NCBI GenBank assembly: GCA_018435125.1
Contig: JAHDNZ010000012.1
Coordinates: forward strand, 1 to 40,369
DNA length: 40,369 nucleotides
Reading direction: 5' to 3'
From: Bacillota bacterium
Lineage (GTDB): Bacteria; Bacillota; DTU065
Of this stretch, positions 25,934 to 35,035 are shown piece after piece. Below the pieces are notes generated by a model. The model was not told the DNA's origin and did no database searches. It worked only from the letters and a program-made list of their open reading frames with translations. Within the stretch, counting starts at the first letter, position 1, and the number at the start of each line of letters is the position of its first letter. A program made the position numbers and the translations under genes.

Positions 25934-26989
25934 TCAGCATAAGACTATAAGTTCCTTAGAACTCAAGGAGAGCCGCCTTGCTCCCTCAGCTTCGACCACC
26001 ACTAAATCCTCTATCCTAACTCCACCTTTTTGGGGGAGATAGATACCTGGCTCAATAGTAATAATCATATTTTCTTCTAGGATTGTATCGGCTTGCGGCG
26101 AGATGCGGGGTTGTTCATGAATATCCAAACCCACACCATGACCCAAACCATGTCCAAAATTATCTCCATAACCCAAGTCCGTAATAATGTCTCTGGCTAT
26201 CTTGTCTATTTCGAAACCGCTTTTACCTACTTTAACAGCTTTAAGTGCTTCCTCTTGGGCTTTAAGTACGATCTCATAGATCTCTTTTAGAAAACCATCT
26301 CCATACCCCACAGCTACGGTACGGGTCATATCAGAGTGATACCCTTCATATACTGCACCAATATCTAGGGTTACAAACTCACCTGCTTTTATAGTTTTCT
26401 CGGAAGCCACACCGTGAGGCAGAGCGCCTCTTTCTCCGGAGGCCACAATAAAATCAAAGGCTACCTGACTGGCTCCTTTTCTTTTCATGGCAAATTCTAA
26501 CTCTCTAGCGATATCTTTCTCCCTAACTCCGGGTTTTATGAAATCGCAAACCTCTAAGAAAGCCTCGTCTGTTATCCGCGCAGCTTCCTCGATTAAGGCG
26601 ATCTCTTTTTGGTCTTTAACAATCCTTAGCTTTTCCACTATATCTTTAGTACCTGTGACTGCCGATGCAAGTTTTTCTTGCAGTTTTTGATAGTTTTCCC
26701 AGGTTAAATTACTGGCTTCAACCAAAAGGGTCTTAGCCCCTTTTGTCAATTCGGCTACACTGTCAAAAACAATTGGCTTGTGAATTACAATCTCTAAATG
26801 GGGACACTGCAGTTTAGCTTGTTCAGCATAACGGAAATCAGTTAGAAAGTAAGCCTCACTTTGATTTAAAAGCACATAACCGGAAGTACCGGTAAAACCA
26901 CTTAAATAGCGTACATTCTTGGGATCTGTAACGAAAAACCACTGGAACGGTGCCAACTCAGCTTGAATTTTTTCAACTCTTTTTTCCAC
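25934..26989 (-). CDS. pepQ: Xaa-Pro dipeptidase/aminopeptidase (M24)
   Basis: A 351-residue M24 metallopeptidase that cuts X-Pro bonds. The N-terminal creatinase-like domain (WFFVTDPKNVRYLSGFTGTSGYVLL) is followed by the pita-bread catalytic domain. Metal ligands are visible as LDIGAVYEGYHSDMTRTVAVG (two Asp), GHGLGHGVGLDIHEQPRIS (His), ITIEPGIYLP (Glu) and GGVRIEDLVVV (Glu). GTG start, sharing one base with the aroQ stop (TAGTG). It precedes efp, consistent with polyproline metabolism themes. Confidence 0.93.
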   Translation of the reverse strand: MEKRVEKIQAELAPFQWFFVTDPKNVRYLSGFTGTSGYVLLNQSEAYFLTDFRYAEQAKLQCPHLEIVIHKPIVFDSVAELTKGAKTLLVEASNLTWENYQKLQEKLASAVTGTKDIVEKLRIVKDQKEIALIEEAARITDEAFLEVCDFIKPGVREKDIARELEFAMKRKGASQVAFDFIVASGERGALPHGVASEKTIKAGEFVTLDIGAVYEGYHSDMTRTVAVGYGDGFLKEIYEIVLKAQEEALKAVKVGKSGFEIDKIARDIITDLGYGDNFGHGLGHGVGLDIHEQPRISPQADTILEENMIITIEPGIYLPQKGGVRIEDLVVVEAEGARRLSLSSKELIVLC

Positions 26990-27435
26990 TATTTGCCACC
27001 TCGAATAAGTTTAACAAGTGCATTTAACCCCAGTGAATAACCCCAGGTACCAAATCCGGCAATCAAACCATCACAAGCAGCTGCAGTAAGTAAATGTCTG
27101 CGCTCTTGTTCTCTTTTGAGTACTTTTGATATATGGACTTCAACCTTAGGTATACTAACAGCCCTTAGAGCATCATAGACAGCAAGGCTGTAATGGGAAT
27201 AGGCACCGGGGTTTATTAAAAGCCCGTGTGCTTTTAATCTTGCTTCCTGAATTAATGTCACAAGCTCTCCCTCACCGTTTTTTTGAAAAAAGCTTATACT
27301 AACCTCTTGTTGAAAAGCTTGTTCCCTTAAGATGTTTTCCACATCTTTTAAGGTTTCCCTGCCATAAATATCCGGTTCTCTTTCACCAAGTAAATTCAAA
27401 TTAGGCCCATTGAGGACCCAAATCGTCTCGTGCAC
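26989..27435 (-). CDS. aroQ: type II 3-dehydroquinate dehydratase
   Basis: A 148-residue type II dehydroquinase, third step of the shikimate pathway. Family marks are WVLNGPNLNLLGEREPDIYG, the QKNGEGELVTLIQEA helix, LLINPGAYSHYSLAVYDAL (active-site Asn) and VEVHISKVLKREQERRHLLT with conserved His. GTG start with GGGAGA upstream. It lies between aroB and pepQ. Confidence 0.95.
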   Translation of the reverse strand: MHETIWVLNGPNLNLLGEREPDIYGRETLKDVENILREQAFQQEVSISFFQKNGEGELVTLIQEARLKAHGLLINPGAYSHYSLAVYDALRAVSIPKVEVHISKVLKREQERRHLLTAAACDGLIAGFGTWGYSLGLNALVKLIRGGK

Positions 27436-27437
27436 AT

Positions 27438-28529
27438 TTAATCTCCCTTTCTAAGGCTAGCTATTGCTTTTCTAAATTCAGCAAAATCAACCTTTTGACC
27501 GTAGAGCGCTTGATAATCACTTGTAGGAAGCACCCAGTATACAATACCGGAGGCGCTTTTTTTATCACTAAAGGTCTTTTCCCACCAGATTTTAGGATCA
27601 ATATCACCAAAAGGCCTTAGCGGCAAGTTTAAGTTTTGTAACAGATTCTTAACCTGCAGATAGGTCTTTTCGTTTAGTAAACCACGTTCTAGAGCTATAC
27701 TGCAAGCTATCAATAAACCAATAGCCACCGCTTCTCCATGGTAGTATGTCTTATATGAGCCAATTTCTTCCAAAGCATGTCCGGCTGTATGTCCCAGATT
27801 AAGAAGAGACCTTAATCCTTTTTCCTTTTCATCCTGGGTCACAATGCTAGCCTTGATAGCCACATTCATTTTAACTAGTTCAGTTAAAAAAGTAGCTTCG
27901 CGTTTTAAAACTTTATCCTTATTTTCATCCAAAAAGTCAAGCAGTCCGCTGGATGGAATAATTAGACCATGCTTAACAATCTCAGCATAACCATTATAGT
28001 ATTCTCTTTCAGGTAGACTCATAAGAGTGACAATATCAGCAATAACTGCTTGAGGTTGATAAAAGGCTCCCACTAAATTTTTACCTTGGCGCAGGTTAAA
28101 ACCGGTTTTACCCCCTACCGAAGCATCAACCTGTGAGAGAAGAGTTGTCGGCACCTGGATAAAACCAATTCCACGCAAAAATGTTGCGGCGGCAAAACCG
28201 GTTAGATCGCCAACAACCCCTCCTCCTAAAGCAATTAAACCGCTTTGCCTATCCAAACCACTTTCAAGAGCTTTTTCCCATATCAACTCGATTGCGGCTA
28301 CAGTTTTATAGATCTCTCCTGCCGGAAGAGTTATTTGGGCAACATCCAAGCCCTCTTTAATTAAAGACTGCTTAGCCGTTTTAAGATACAGTGGACCGAC
28401 ATTACTGTCTGTTACCAAAAGGACCTTTTTAAACCCCAATTGAGAAACCTTAACTCCTAAAAGGTTAAGTAGATCTTTTCCGACCACAACCGGATAGCTT
28501 TTTAGACCTATATTAATGGTGATATCCAT
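27438..28529 (-). CDS. aroB: 3-dehydroquinate synthase
   Basis: A 363-residue NAD- and Zn-dependent enzyme, second step of the shikimate pathway. Visible are the NAD site ALGGGVVGDLTGFAAATFLRGI, QVPTTLLSQVDASVGGKTGFN, GYAEIVKHGLI, and the Zn ligands in LNLGHTAGHALEE and YYHGEAVAIG. It overlaps aroK by 22 bases. Confidence 0.96.
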   Translation of the reverse strand: MDITINIGLKSYPVVVGKDLLNLLGVKVSQLGFKKVLLVTDSNVGPLYLKTAKQSLIKEGLDVAQITLPAGEIYKTVAAIELIWEKALESGLDRQSGLIALGGGVVGDLTGFAAATFLRGIGFIQVPTTLLSQVDASVGGKTGFNLRQGKNLVGAFYQPQAVIADIVTLMSLPEREYYNGYAEIVKHGLIIPSSGLLDFLDENKDKVLKREATFLTELVKMNVAIKASIVTQDEKEKGLRSLLNLGHTAGHALEEIGSYKTYYHGEAVAIGLLIACSIALERGLLNEKTYLQVKNLLQNLNLPLRPFGDIDPKIWWEKTFSDKKSASGIVYWVLPTSDYQALYGQKVDFAEFRKAIASLRKGD

Positions 28530-28996
28530 AAAATAACCTCCCTGGCCACCTCAGTTGGGGTCTTTTCATCGGTATTAATAACATGCTTGGCGACTTCCAT
28601 ATAAAGCGGTTCGCGTTGTGCCAAGAGCTTTTTAAGGTCTTCATTAAGCAGCGGTCTTGAACCGGGAGCTTTTATAAGTCTGTTTTCTATCTCTAAAAGA
28701 CTTGTTTTTAAGTAGACTACAGGCATTCTGGCTAAAAATTCACGGTTTTGGGGTTTAGTTATAATACCTCCTCCGGTAGCAATAATACCACTAGCCGGAG
28801 TTTGAAGGAGTACTTGGGTTTCTCTCTTTCTAAAGCCAGCTTCCCCTTCTTTAGAAAAGATCTCAGAAATTGTAAGGCCGGATAGTTTTTCAATGCTTTG
28901 GTCTAAATCAATAAATGCTACCCCGAGTTTTTCTGCCACTAACCTACCTACAGTACTTTTCCCACTACCCATAAATCCCACCAGATATAAAACCAT
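28508..28996 (-). CDS. aroK: shikimate kinase
   Basis: A 162-residue P-loop kinase. Walker A is GFMGSGKSTVGRLVA, the shikimate-binding site FIDLDQSIEKLSGLTISEIF with GFRKRE, and ATGGGIITKP is the third conserved block; the lid holds PGSRPLL. ATG has AAAGGAG upstream. It is 2 bases from the aroC stop and overlaps aroB. Confidence 0.95.
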   Translation of the reverse strand: MVLYLVGFMGSGKSTVGRLVAEKLGVAFIDLDQSIEKLSGLTISEIFSKEGEAGFRKRETQVLLQTPASGIIATGGGIITKPQNREFLARMPVVYLKTSLLEIENRLIKAPGSRPLLNEDLKKLLAQREPLYMEVAKHVINTDEKTPTEVAREVILWISPLI

Positions 28997-28998
28997 GG

Positions 28999-30168
28999 TT
29001 AGAGCTCCTTTAATCTTTGCAGATAGCTGTTAAAATTAGCCCTACAATCGTTAATATTATCACTGCCGAATTTTAATAGTAGGTTTTTACCAAGCACCCA
29101 GGCTACCATGGCCTCTGCCACTATAGCTGCAGCACTAACGGCACAAGTATCTGATCTTTCCACTGAGGCTAGAACCTTTTTATGAGTTTTTAGTTCAACC
29201 GTTTTTAGAGGCTTATAAAGGGTTGGAATTGGTTTCATGGCTGCCCTTAAAAGGATCTCCTCACCGTTTGAGATACCTCCTTCAATACCTCCGGCCCGAT
29301 TGGAGTAGCGCTTATAGCCCTTATCATAACCTATTTCATCGTGGGCGAGACTACCAGAAAGAGTACTTAGAGCAAAACCGGCTCCAATTTCTACCCCTTT
29401 TATTGCTGGCACACTCATAACCGCTTGAGCTAGTTGCCCGTCAAGCCGTTGATCCCACTGTACATAACTACCTAAACCCGGCACTACTCCGGTAACCTTA
29501 ATCTCGAAAATACCTCCCAGAGAATCTCCCGTTTGTTTGGCTCTATCGATCTCTTGCATAAAGGGAGTAGGATCACCAAGTAATCTTAGGGGAGAGTTGT
29601 CTAATTGTTCTAAATCCCAATTTTGATAGTGGTTTTGATCGACTACACTGCCAATGGCCACTACCCTAGAAAAAGTCTTAATACCAAATTCTTTTACCAA
29701 AAGCTGAGCCAGTGCTCCTGCCAGTACTCTGGAAGCAGTCTCTCTGGCTGAGGCTCTTTCTATTACCGATCTTAAATCATCGAAGCCATATTTCATAGCC
29801 CCGGCTAGATCGGCGTGTCCCGGTCTTGGAGCAAAAGCTTTGGCGGTAAGCTTATTTAGTTTAGGATCTTGATCTATTTCTACCTCAGAGGTATCCAAAC
29901 CACTAAATACCTCTTGCCATCTTTTATGATCCTTGTTGGCAATTATAACACTAAGTGGTGAGCCAATAGTTTTTCCGGCAATCACACCTGAAAGAATTTG
30001 GGCTTGATCAGTTTCTATTTGCATACGACCTCCGCGGCCATAACCTTTTTGTCTTAATTTAAGACGATAGTTAATAAACTCCTCATCTATGGTAAGCCCT
30101 GAGGGTAAACCGTCAATAATAACATTTAACGCTTTACCATGGCTTTCTCCTGCTGTTAGAAACCTCAC
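28999..30168 (-). CDS. aroC: chorismate synthase
   Basis: Last enzyme of the shikimate pathway; FMNH2-dependent elimination from EPSP. The protein has GESHGKALNVIIDGLPSG at the start, RQKGYGRGGRMQIETDQ, FAPRPGHADLAGAMKYG, RASARETASRVLAGA and SNRAGGIEGGISNGE, all conserved. I chose the GTG at 30168 (MRFLTAGESHG), which has GAGGTGG upstream and the canonical N-terminus; an ATG seven codons earlier is also in frame. aroE, aroA and aroF are not found in this window. Confidence 0.95.
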   Translation of the reverse strand: MRFLTAGESHGKALNVIIDGLPSGLTIDEEFINYRLKLRQKGYGRGGRMQIETDQAQILSGVIAGKTIGSPLSVIIANKDHKRWQEVFSGLDTSEVEIDQDPKLNKLTAKAFAPRPGHADLAGAMKYGFDDLRSVIERASARETASRVLAGALAQLLVKEFGIKTFSRVVAIGSVVDQNHYQNWDLEQLDNSPLRLLGDPTPFMQEIDRAKQTGDSLGGIFEIKVTGVVPGLGSYVQWDQRLDGQLAQAVMSVPAIKGVEIGAGFALSTLSGSLAHDEIGYDKGYKRYSNRAGGIEGGISNGEEILLRAAMKPIPTLYKPLKTVELKTHKKVLASVERSDTCAVSAAAIVAEAMVAWVLGKNLLLKFGSDNINDCRANFNSYLQRLKEL

Positions 30169-30234
30169 CTCTATCACCACCTCATCCATTTTTCTCTAAT
30201 TTCGCTTGCTTGTAAAATAATTCCTGCTGATACC

Positions 30235-30295
30235 TTGACAACACTTTTATACTGCTTTATTATTGACTCATAGTTAATTAATTAATGAACTATGA
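30235..30295 (+). promoter_or_regulatory. cadC-cadA promoter and palindromic operator
   Basis: A near-consensus promoter: -35 TTGACA (30235-30240), 17 bases, -10 TATTAT (30258-30263). Just after it lies an inverted repeat TCATAGTT (30268-30275) and AACTATGA (30288-30295), centred over the transcription start and early leader. This is the SmtB/ArsR-type operator layout, so the repressor gene downstream is likely autoregulated. Confidence 0.8.
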
Positions 30296-30309
30296 ATGGA
30301 GGTTGCAAG

Positions 30310-30660
30310 ATGAGTAAAGACTGTTGTGATAGCTACAGTCCTTCTTCGGACTCTTTTAATGATATTAAAGAAAAGTTGCCTGTAATTGAATGCTTAGCGG
30401 AGATCTTTAAGATCCTAGGAGACCAAACACGGGTCAAGATACTTTATATTCTATCCCAAAAAGAGCTTTGTGTCTGCGATATAGCCAATATTCTTAATAT
30501 GAGTATGCCAGCTATCTCCAATCATTTAAGAATTCTGCGTGCTTTAAGACTTGTCAGCTACCGTAAAAAAGGACGTTCGGTCTATTACACTTTAGCAGAT
30601 AAACATATCGAAGATCTCATTAAAATCGCTCATGAGCACTTTGTCACTGAGGAGAACTGA
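30310..30660 (+). CDS. cadC: ArsR/SmtB-family metal repressor, CadC-like
   Basis: A 116-residue winged-helix repressor. N-terminal Cys pair (KDCCDS) and ELCVCD in the alpha-3 helix match the CadC Cd/Pb site. The DKH pair followed by HEHF in the last helix matches the alpha-5 Zn site of SmtB. The DNA-reading helix is MSMPAISNHLRIL. ATG at 30310 is preferred because GGAGG precedes it; the earlier ATG at 30292 lies within the operator. It is 5 bases ahead of the P-type ATPase, the usual cadC-cadA pair. Confidence 0.92.
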   Translation: MSKDCCDSYSPSSDSFNDIKEKLPVIECLAEIFKILGDQTRVKILYILSQKELCVCDIANILNMSMPAISNHLRILRALRLVSYRKKGRSVYYTLADKHIEDLIKIAHEHFVTEEN

Positions 30661-30665
30661 TTTAG

Positions 30666-32681
30666 ATGAAATACGATATTAATGGGTTAAACTGCCCTGC
30701 TTGTGCGGCTAAAATCGAAAATAAATTAAAGTTAGAACTAGATCCTAAAGCTGTAATCGATATAAATACTAAAACATTAACTTTAAGTGAAGATACCCTG
30801 CCATCTGCTACTAAGATAATTCAAAGTATCGAACCAACTGTAACTATCACTCCAAAAACAAAAGCCAAAAAATATCACTATCTAAATGCCAGCAACTATT
30901 CTTTAGTGGCCGCTGTAATCTCTTTTGGTTTAGGGTTTTTAGTCAGGCCTTTCTTTTTATTTGGGTTTATTTTAGCCGGCTATCAGGTGCTTTTTAGTGC
31001 CTTAAGAGGCCTTATCCGCCATGACTTTCTCGATGAAAAATTTCTGATGTCGCTTGCTACCATAGCAGCTATAGCTGTAGGTGAGTGGGCAGAAGCTGCT
31101 GCGGTAATGATACTTTATAGTATCGGCGAACTCTTTGAGGAACTAGCGAGTAATAAAACTAAGAAATCTGTAACCTCACTCATGGAACTTACCCCTGAAA
31201 AGGTACGTGTCATAAATGCTAATACCGAGGTGATAAAATCTCCCGGTGAGGTTTTGCTAGGAGATCTAATCCTGGTAAAACCAGGTGAGAGAATCCCTCT
31301 CGATGGTGTTATCCTAGAGGGAACGAGTTTAATTGATACCTCAGCCTTAACCGGAGAATCCTTGCCAAAAGCCATTCAAAAAGGCGAAACCGTTATGAGC
31401 GGAACAATTAATCAAACCTCTCCGCTTATTATTCAAGTTACTACCCTAGAAAGAGATTCAACGGTTACAAGAATGCTCAAACTTCTTGAAGAAGCATCTT
31501 TAAAGAAAGCTCCTGCTGAAAGATTTATTACTCGTTTCGCTCGTTATTATACACCCATAGTTGTAGCCGGAGCTTTAGTAGTTTTTTTGCTTTTTCCCCT
31601 TCTTGGCTTTGGCAGTTTCTCTGCTTGGGGGTATAGAGCATTAGTTTTGCTAATAGTTTCTTGTCCTTGTGCTTTAGTTATCTCTGTCCCCTTAGCTTAC
31701 TTTTCAGGCTTAGGACGAGCTTCGCAGTTAGGAATTTTAGTTAAAGGTGGCGAAGTCTTCGATAACCTAAATCAGCTTGATACCGCTATCTGGGATAAGA
31801 CCGGTACTCTAACCAGTGGCGAATTTGTAGTAGTAAATGTAAAACCAATGGCTAGCCAACCAAGAGACGAACTTCTAAGGCTGGCAGCCAGCCTTGAGCT
31901 CTACTCCAATCATCCTCTGGCTCAAGCTGTGGTTAAAGAAGCCCAAAATAGCCCACTTTATCCGGTAACTAACCTTACAGAGTTGCCTGGTTTTGGACTT
32001 GAAGGTTTTATCGAGGATCAGAAAATTTCAGTTGGCAGCCTAAAATATATCCGATCTCTAGGTTATGAATTAAATGAAGACTTTAGTAATACAGCTATCG
32101 CTGTAGTCTTTGATAATAAGCTTTTAGGAGTTATAGAGCTAGCCGACAAGCTTAAACCGACTTCAAAACAGGCTTTGCTTGATTTAAAAAGTATGGGTCT
32201 TAAAACCATAGTCTTAACCGGTGATCAAAAGCAGAGTGCTCTGGATACCTTAAAAGAAATAGACCTCGATGACATCAAAGCAGAACTTCTACCCGAAGAT
32301 AAACTCAATTATGTAAATGAGCTTTCTAAAAAAGGCGAGCGGGCTGTTTTTGTAGGCGATGGTATCAATGATGCCCCTGTTCTTGCCAGCTCTTATGTTG
32401 GTATTGCCATGGGGGGTATGGGTAGTGATGCTGCCATTAATGCCAGTGATGTAGTCTTAATAACTGATGATCCTAGTAAAGTTCCGCTCTTGCTGCAACT
32501 CTCTAAAGCAGTTAGAAAAAAGGTAGTAAGTAATATTGCCCTTACTTTGTCAGTTAAATTTGTAGTTATAATCCTTTCGCTTTTGGGCTATGCTTCCATG
32601 TGGCAAGCGGTAATAGCTGATGTAGGCATTACCATCATTGCTATTTTAAATGCCGCTTCTTTATTTAAGAAATTCAATTAA
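30666..32681 (+). CDS. cadA: Cd/Zn/Pb-exporting P1B-2 ATPase
   Basis: A 671-residue metal exporter. One N-terminal heavy-metal domain holds GLNCPAC (Cys10, Cys13). The membrane site is SCPCALVISVP (Cys333-Cys335), the phosphorylated Asp is in DKTGTLTSGE (Asp377), the HP motif is SNHPLAQAV, and the hinge is [14 protein letters not shown] Lys in the last membrane segment (SVKFVVIILSLLG) and a late Asp (ADVGIT) mark the Zn/Cd/Pb class rather than Cu. It follows cadC and ends at a strong terminator. Confidence 0.94.
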   Translation: MKYDINGLNCPACAAKIENKLKLELDPKAVIDINTKTLTLSEDTLPSATKIIQSIEPTVTITPKTKAKKYHYLNASNYSLVAAVISFGLGFLVRPFFLFGFILAGYQVLFSALRGLIRHDFLDEKFLMSLATIAAIAVGEWAEAAAVMILYSIGELFEELASNKTKKSVTSLMELTPEKVRVINANTEVIKSPGEVLLGDLILVKPGERIPLDGVILEGTSLIDTSALTGESLPKAIQKGETVMSGTINQTSPLIIQVTTLERDSTVTRMLKLLEEASLKKAPAERFITRFARYYTPIVVAGALVVFLLFPLLGFGSFSAWGYRALVLLIVSCPCALVISVPLAYFSGLGRASQLGILVKGGEVFDNLNQLDTAIWDKTGTLTSGEFVVVNVKPMASQPRDELLRLAASLELYSNHPLAQAVVKEAQNSPLYPVTNLTELPGFGLEGFIEDQKISVGSLKYIRSLGYELNEDFSNTAIAVVFDNKLLGVIELADKLKPTSKQALLDLKSMGLKTIVLTGDQKQSALDTLKEIDLDDIKAELLPEDKLNYVNELSKKGERAVFVGDGINDAPVLASSYVGIAMGGMGSDAAINASDVVLITDDPSKVPLLLQLSKAVRKKVVSNIALTLSVKFVVIILSLLGYASMWQAVIADVGITIIAILNAASLFKKFN

Positions 32682-32698
32682 AGCTAAGTTAACCTCAA

Positions 32699-32727
32699 CC
32701 AGGGTGCTTATTAGCACCCTGGTATTT
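32699..32727 (+). terminator. rho-independent terminator of cadCA
   Basis: A perfect 9-bp stem (CCAGGGTGC/GCACCCTGG) with a TTATTA loop, then TATTTTAG, 17 bases after the cadA stop. Confidence 0.9.
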
Positions 32728-32835
32728 TAGTTTATGAGCTGTTTTTTAAAAAATATTTTTCCTGATTAAGAAGGAAGGTTATGCTTGTCTCGTAAAATAG
32801 GTAATAGACAACAAGATTAGTTAGGTGGTGAAACT

Positions 32836-34827
32836 GTGAGCGTAAATCGCCTTAATATTTTAGGTTGCCAAGCCAACCATCCCCTCAATTATCTAAAAGC
32901 TATAGGCCTTCTAAAGATTATCTCCTTACAATTAGAGCCTTCGGTAAAAGGCTTTTATGACCATGACTCATTTATCCTTGAAACTAATTTATCTAAAGAG
33001 CAAATAGCTAACTTTTTTGTTCATAAATATATCCCTTCTCCCATCTTGTCACCCTTTTTAAGACTGAGAAACAATGTTCTCTTGGAAAATTTAACTCGAG
33101 CTGAAAATCCACGTCTCTCGTTATTTAGACAAGCCTACGAATATTTAAAAATGGCTCCTCCCAAAAAAAGGCAGTCTTTCCCCTCCGAAGAATGGTTACA
33201 GGATATTGCTAGCGAATTAAAATACCTTCATCCCAGTTCTGTTGGTTCTTATATAACTCTTACCCTTGCAGCCTATAGGCTTTGTGATCCCTTGAAAGAA
33301 TCATCACCCTCACCTTTTTTAATTAACTATCAAGATCAGTTCAAAGAATTTTATCTTGAGGAAAACTATCTTGGCGCACTCTCACAGTTAATAAGTTTTA
33401 AAACTGACACCCCCAAAAAAGAGTCCCTGGATTATTTGTTAGCTGCAATTTTTACCGAAAATAACTCTAAAGAGAGTTTTTTTAAGCTTGGTGATTTTTG
33501 CTCTTCATTTTTAGACAGAGCAAATTACCCTAACCGGCAAAATATTAAAGCTAACCCTTGGGATTATATACTGGCCTTAAACGGCTTTGTTGCAATCTGT
33601 TCACCTTATACTTTGAATGCAGAGGTTAGAGTTCCTTTTTGCCTTAGGGCAACTAGTTACGGCTGGGAAAACATTGATGCTAATCCTTTGCGCAAACTCG
33701 CTAAGCGCGAGATGTGGCTACCCCTTTGGAATCGGCCGCTTACCAATAACGAACTGGAAAAACTGCTGTTAAAACTGTTCGAAACCTTGGTACAATCTAG
33801 AATTAATTCAGCTTTAGATCTGGTAGCTGAGGCTACCATTTGGGGAACCAATCCTCTGCTTGCAAACTTCCTACGCCTTGGTCTTATTTTTGATATTAAC
33901 GCAACTCCCCTACCGGAGATAATTAATCTAAATAAGGTAGCCCTATCCAAAATACCGGAGGCTGAGTTGCTTTCTTCCACCAAAGCCTGGCTGGCTAAGT
34001 GGGATTTTATGCTTTTTAGCGGACCGAAAAGTCAAAAGCAAAAAGAAACTATTAAAGCTACCGAAGAAGCTCTTTTTTCCTATCTAACAAATCAAGACAG
34101 TTCTTTGACCAAGACCCTAATAAAACTAGGCCAGGCTGAAATAGGCTCTTCTTTGCTGCCTAAAGATGCCAGACCTGATCCACTAACTCTGCCTACCTTT
34201 TACCTGAAAAATGCCAAAGAAAACAGTCCTGAATATAGACTGGCTCTGGCTGTGGCATCTTTAGACAGTCACCTGCCGGTTAGATCACAGCTAGAACCGG
34301 TTTCATCTATTAGTGGCAAATGGTTTTGGAATGATTCTGTTTTGGCCCAAGGAGGAAATCTAACTGAAAAGTTAGCTTATCTCTTGGAAATGAGAGTAAA
34401 GTTTGCTACAGAAAAAAGGCTTCCCTTTGTACCGATAAATGCCGCTCATCCTGCTCAAATCAAGGATGTTGAACTTTACTTAGAAGGTAAAATCGATGAG
34501 AATTATCTTGGATCTCTCCTATATGGATTAATCCTCATAAACTACCCCTATCCCAAAGTTCAGCCTCTTGAAAACACTCCGGATAGCAATCTGCTTTGGC
34601 ACTATCGGCTTGTTAGAGAAGCCTTTTTATCAAAAGCTAATCATATCTCGCATTATCAGAATCTCCAGCAATTAATAATACGTCTACGCTTTGCTTCCTT
34701 AAACGAAGTGCTCCTTTTAGCTAAAAACCTGACTGGAAGCTCAGATTACCCCCTAGCACCAATTTTGCAGCCATCTGTAAATTTTAACAGGCGCTTATTA
34801 GCAGCTGCACTCTTCCATGCTATATAA
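32836..34827 (+). CDS. csx17: orphan Csx17/Cas8u2-like protein (type I-G CRISPR effector subunit)
   Basis: A 663-residue protein. Its start (LNILGCQANHPLNYLKAIGL, then GFYDHDSFILETNLSKEQI and YIPSPILSPF) follows the Csx17 pattern: a hydrophobic strand, GC-x5-LxxYLKAxGLL, a W/F-rich segment, and a P-TPI-xPW-like block. Csx17 is the large subunit (Cas8u2) of type I-G (formerly I-U) effector complexes. No cas7 (csb1), cas5-cas6 (csb2), cas3, cas1/2 or repeat array occurs in the window. GTG start with GGTGGTG upstream. No nuclease motif is seen. Single-gene context suggests either a remnant or a use outside CRISPR. The family call is from pattern memory, not a search. Confidence 0.72.
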   Translation: MSVNRLNILGCQANHPLNYLKAIGLLKIISLQLEPSVKGFYDHDSFILETNLSKEQIANFFVHKYIPSPILSPFLRLRNNVLLENLTRAENPRLSLFRQAYEYLKMAPPKKRQSFPSEEWLQDIASELKYLHPSSVGSYITLTLAAYRLCDPLKESSPSPFLINYQDQFKEFYLEENYLGALSQLISFKTDTPKKESLDYLLAAIFTENNSKESFFKLGDFCSSFLDRANYPNRQNIKANPWDYILALNGFVAICSPYTLNAEVRVPFCLRATSYGWENIDANPLRKLAKREMWLPLWNRPLTNNELEKLLLKLFETLVQSRINSALDLVAEATIWGTNPLLANFLRLGLIFDINATPLPEIINLNKVALSKIPEAELLSSTKAWLAKWDFMLFSGPKSQKQKETIKATEEALFSYLTNQDSSLTKTLIKLGQAEIGSSLLPKDARPDPLTLPTFYLKNAKENSPEYRLALAVASLDSHLPVRSQLEPVSSISGKWFWNDSVLAQGGNLTEKLAYLLEMRVKFATEKRLPFVPINAAHPAQIKDVELYLEGKIDENYLGSLLYGLILINYPYPKVQPLENTPDSNLLWHYRLVREAFLSKANHISHYQNLQQLIIRLRFASLNEVLLLAKNLTGSSDYPLAPILQPSVNFNRRLLAAALFHAI

Positions 34828-35035
34828 ATCATTTTCTTAAGTCTCTAACCCCACAAACTTATATAAAAAGCATGTACTTACTTCTCTTTACCTTGAAAAG
34901 ATATTCACTACTAAGCTTTTGAAAGCCAAAAATTCATTTAAGTCTATGGCTATTTAATCCCAGGAGTTATTTTCAACTAGGCTCCAATGTCTATATAACA
35001 AAACATGAAAAAGACCTCCAAAAGGTGGCGTGTCT

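Noticed and set aside
30190-30234. Riboswitch or T-box ahead of the aro block
   Set aside because: Only about 45 bases separate the aroC start from the divergent cadC promoter, too short for such a leader.
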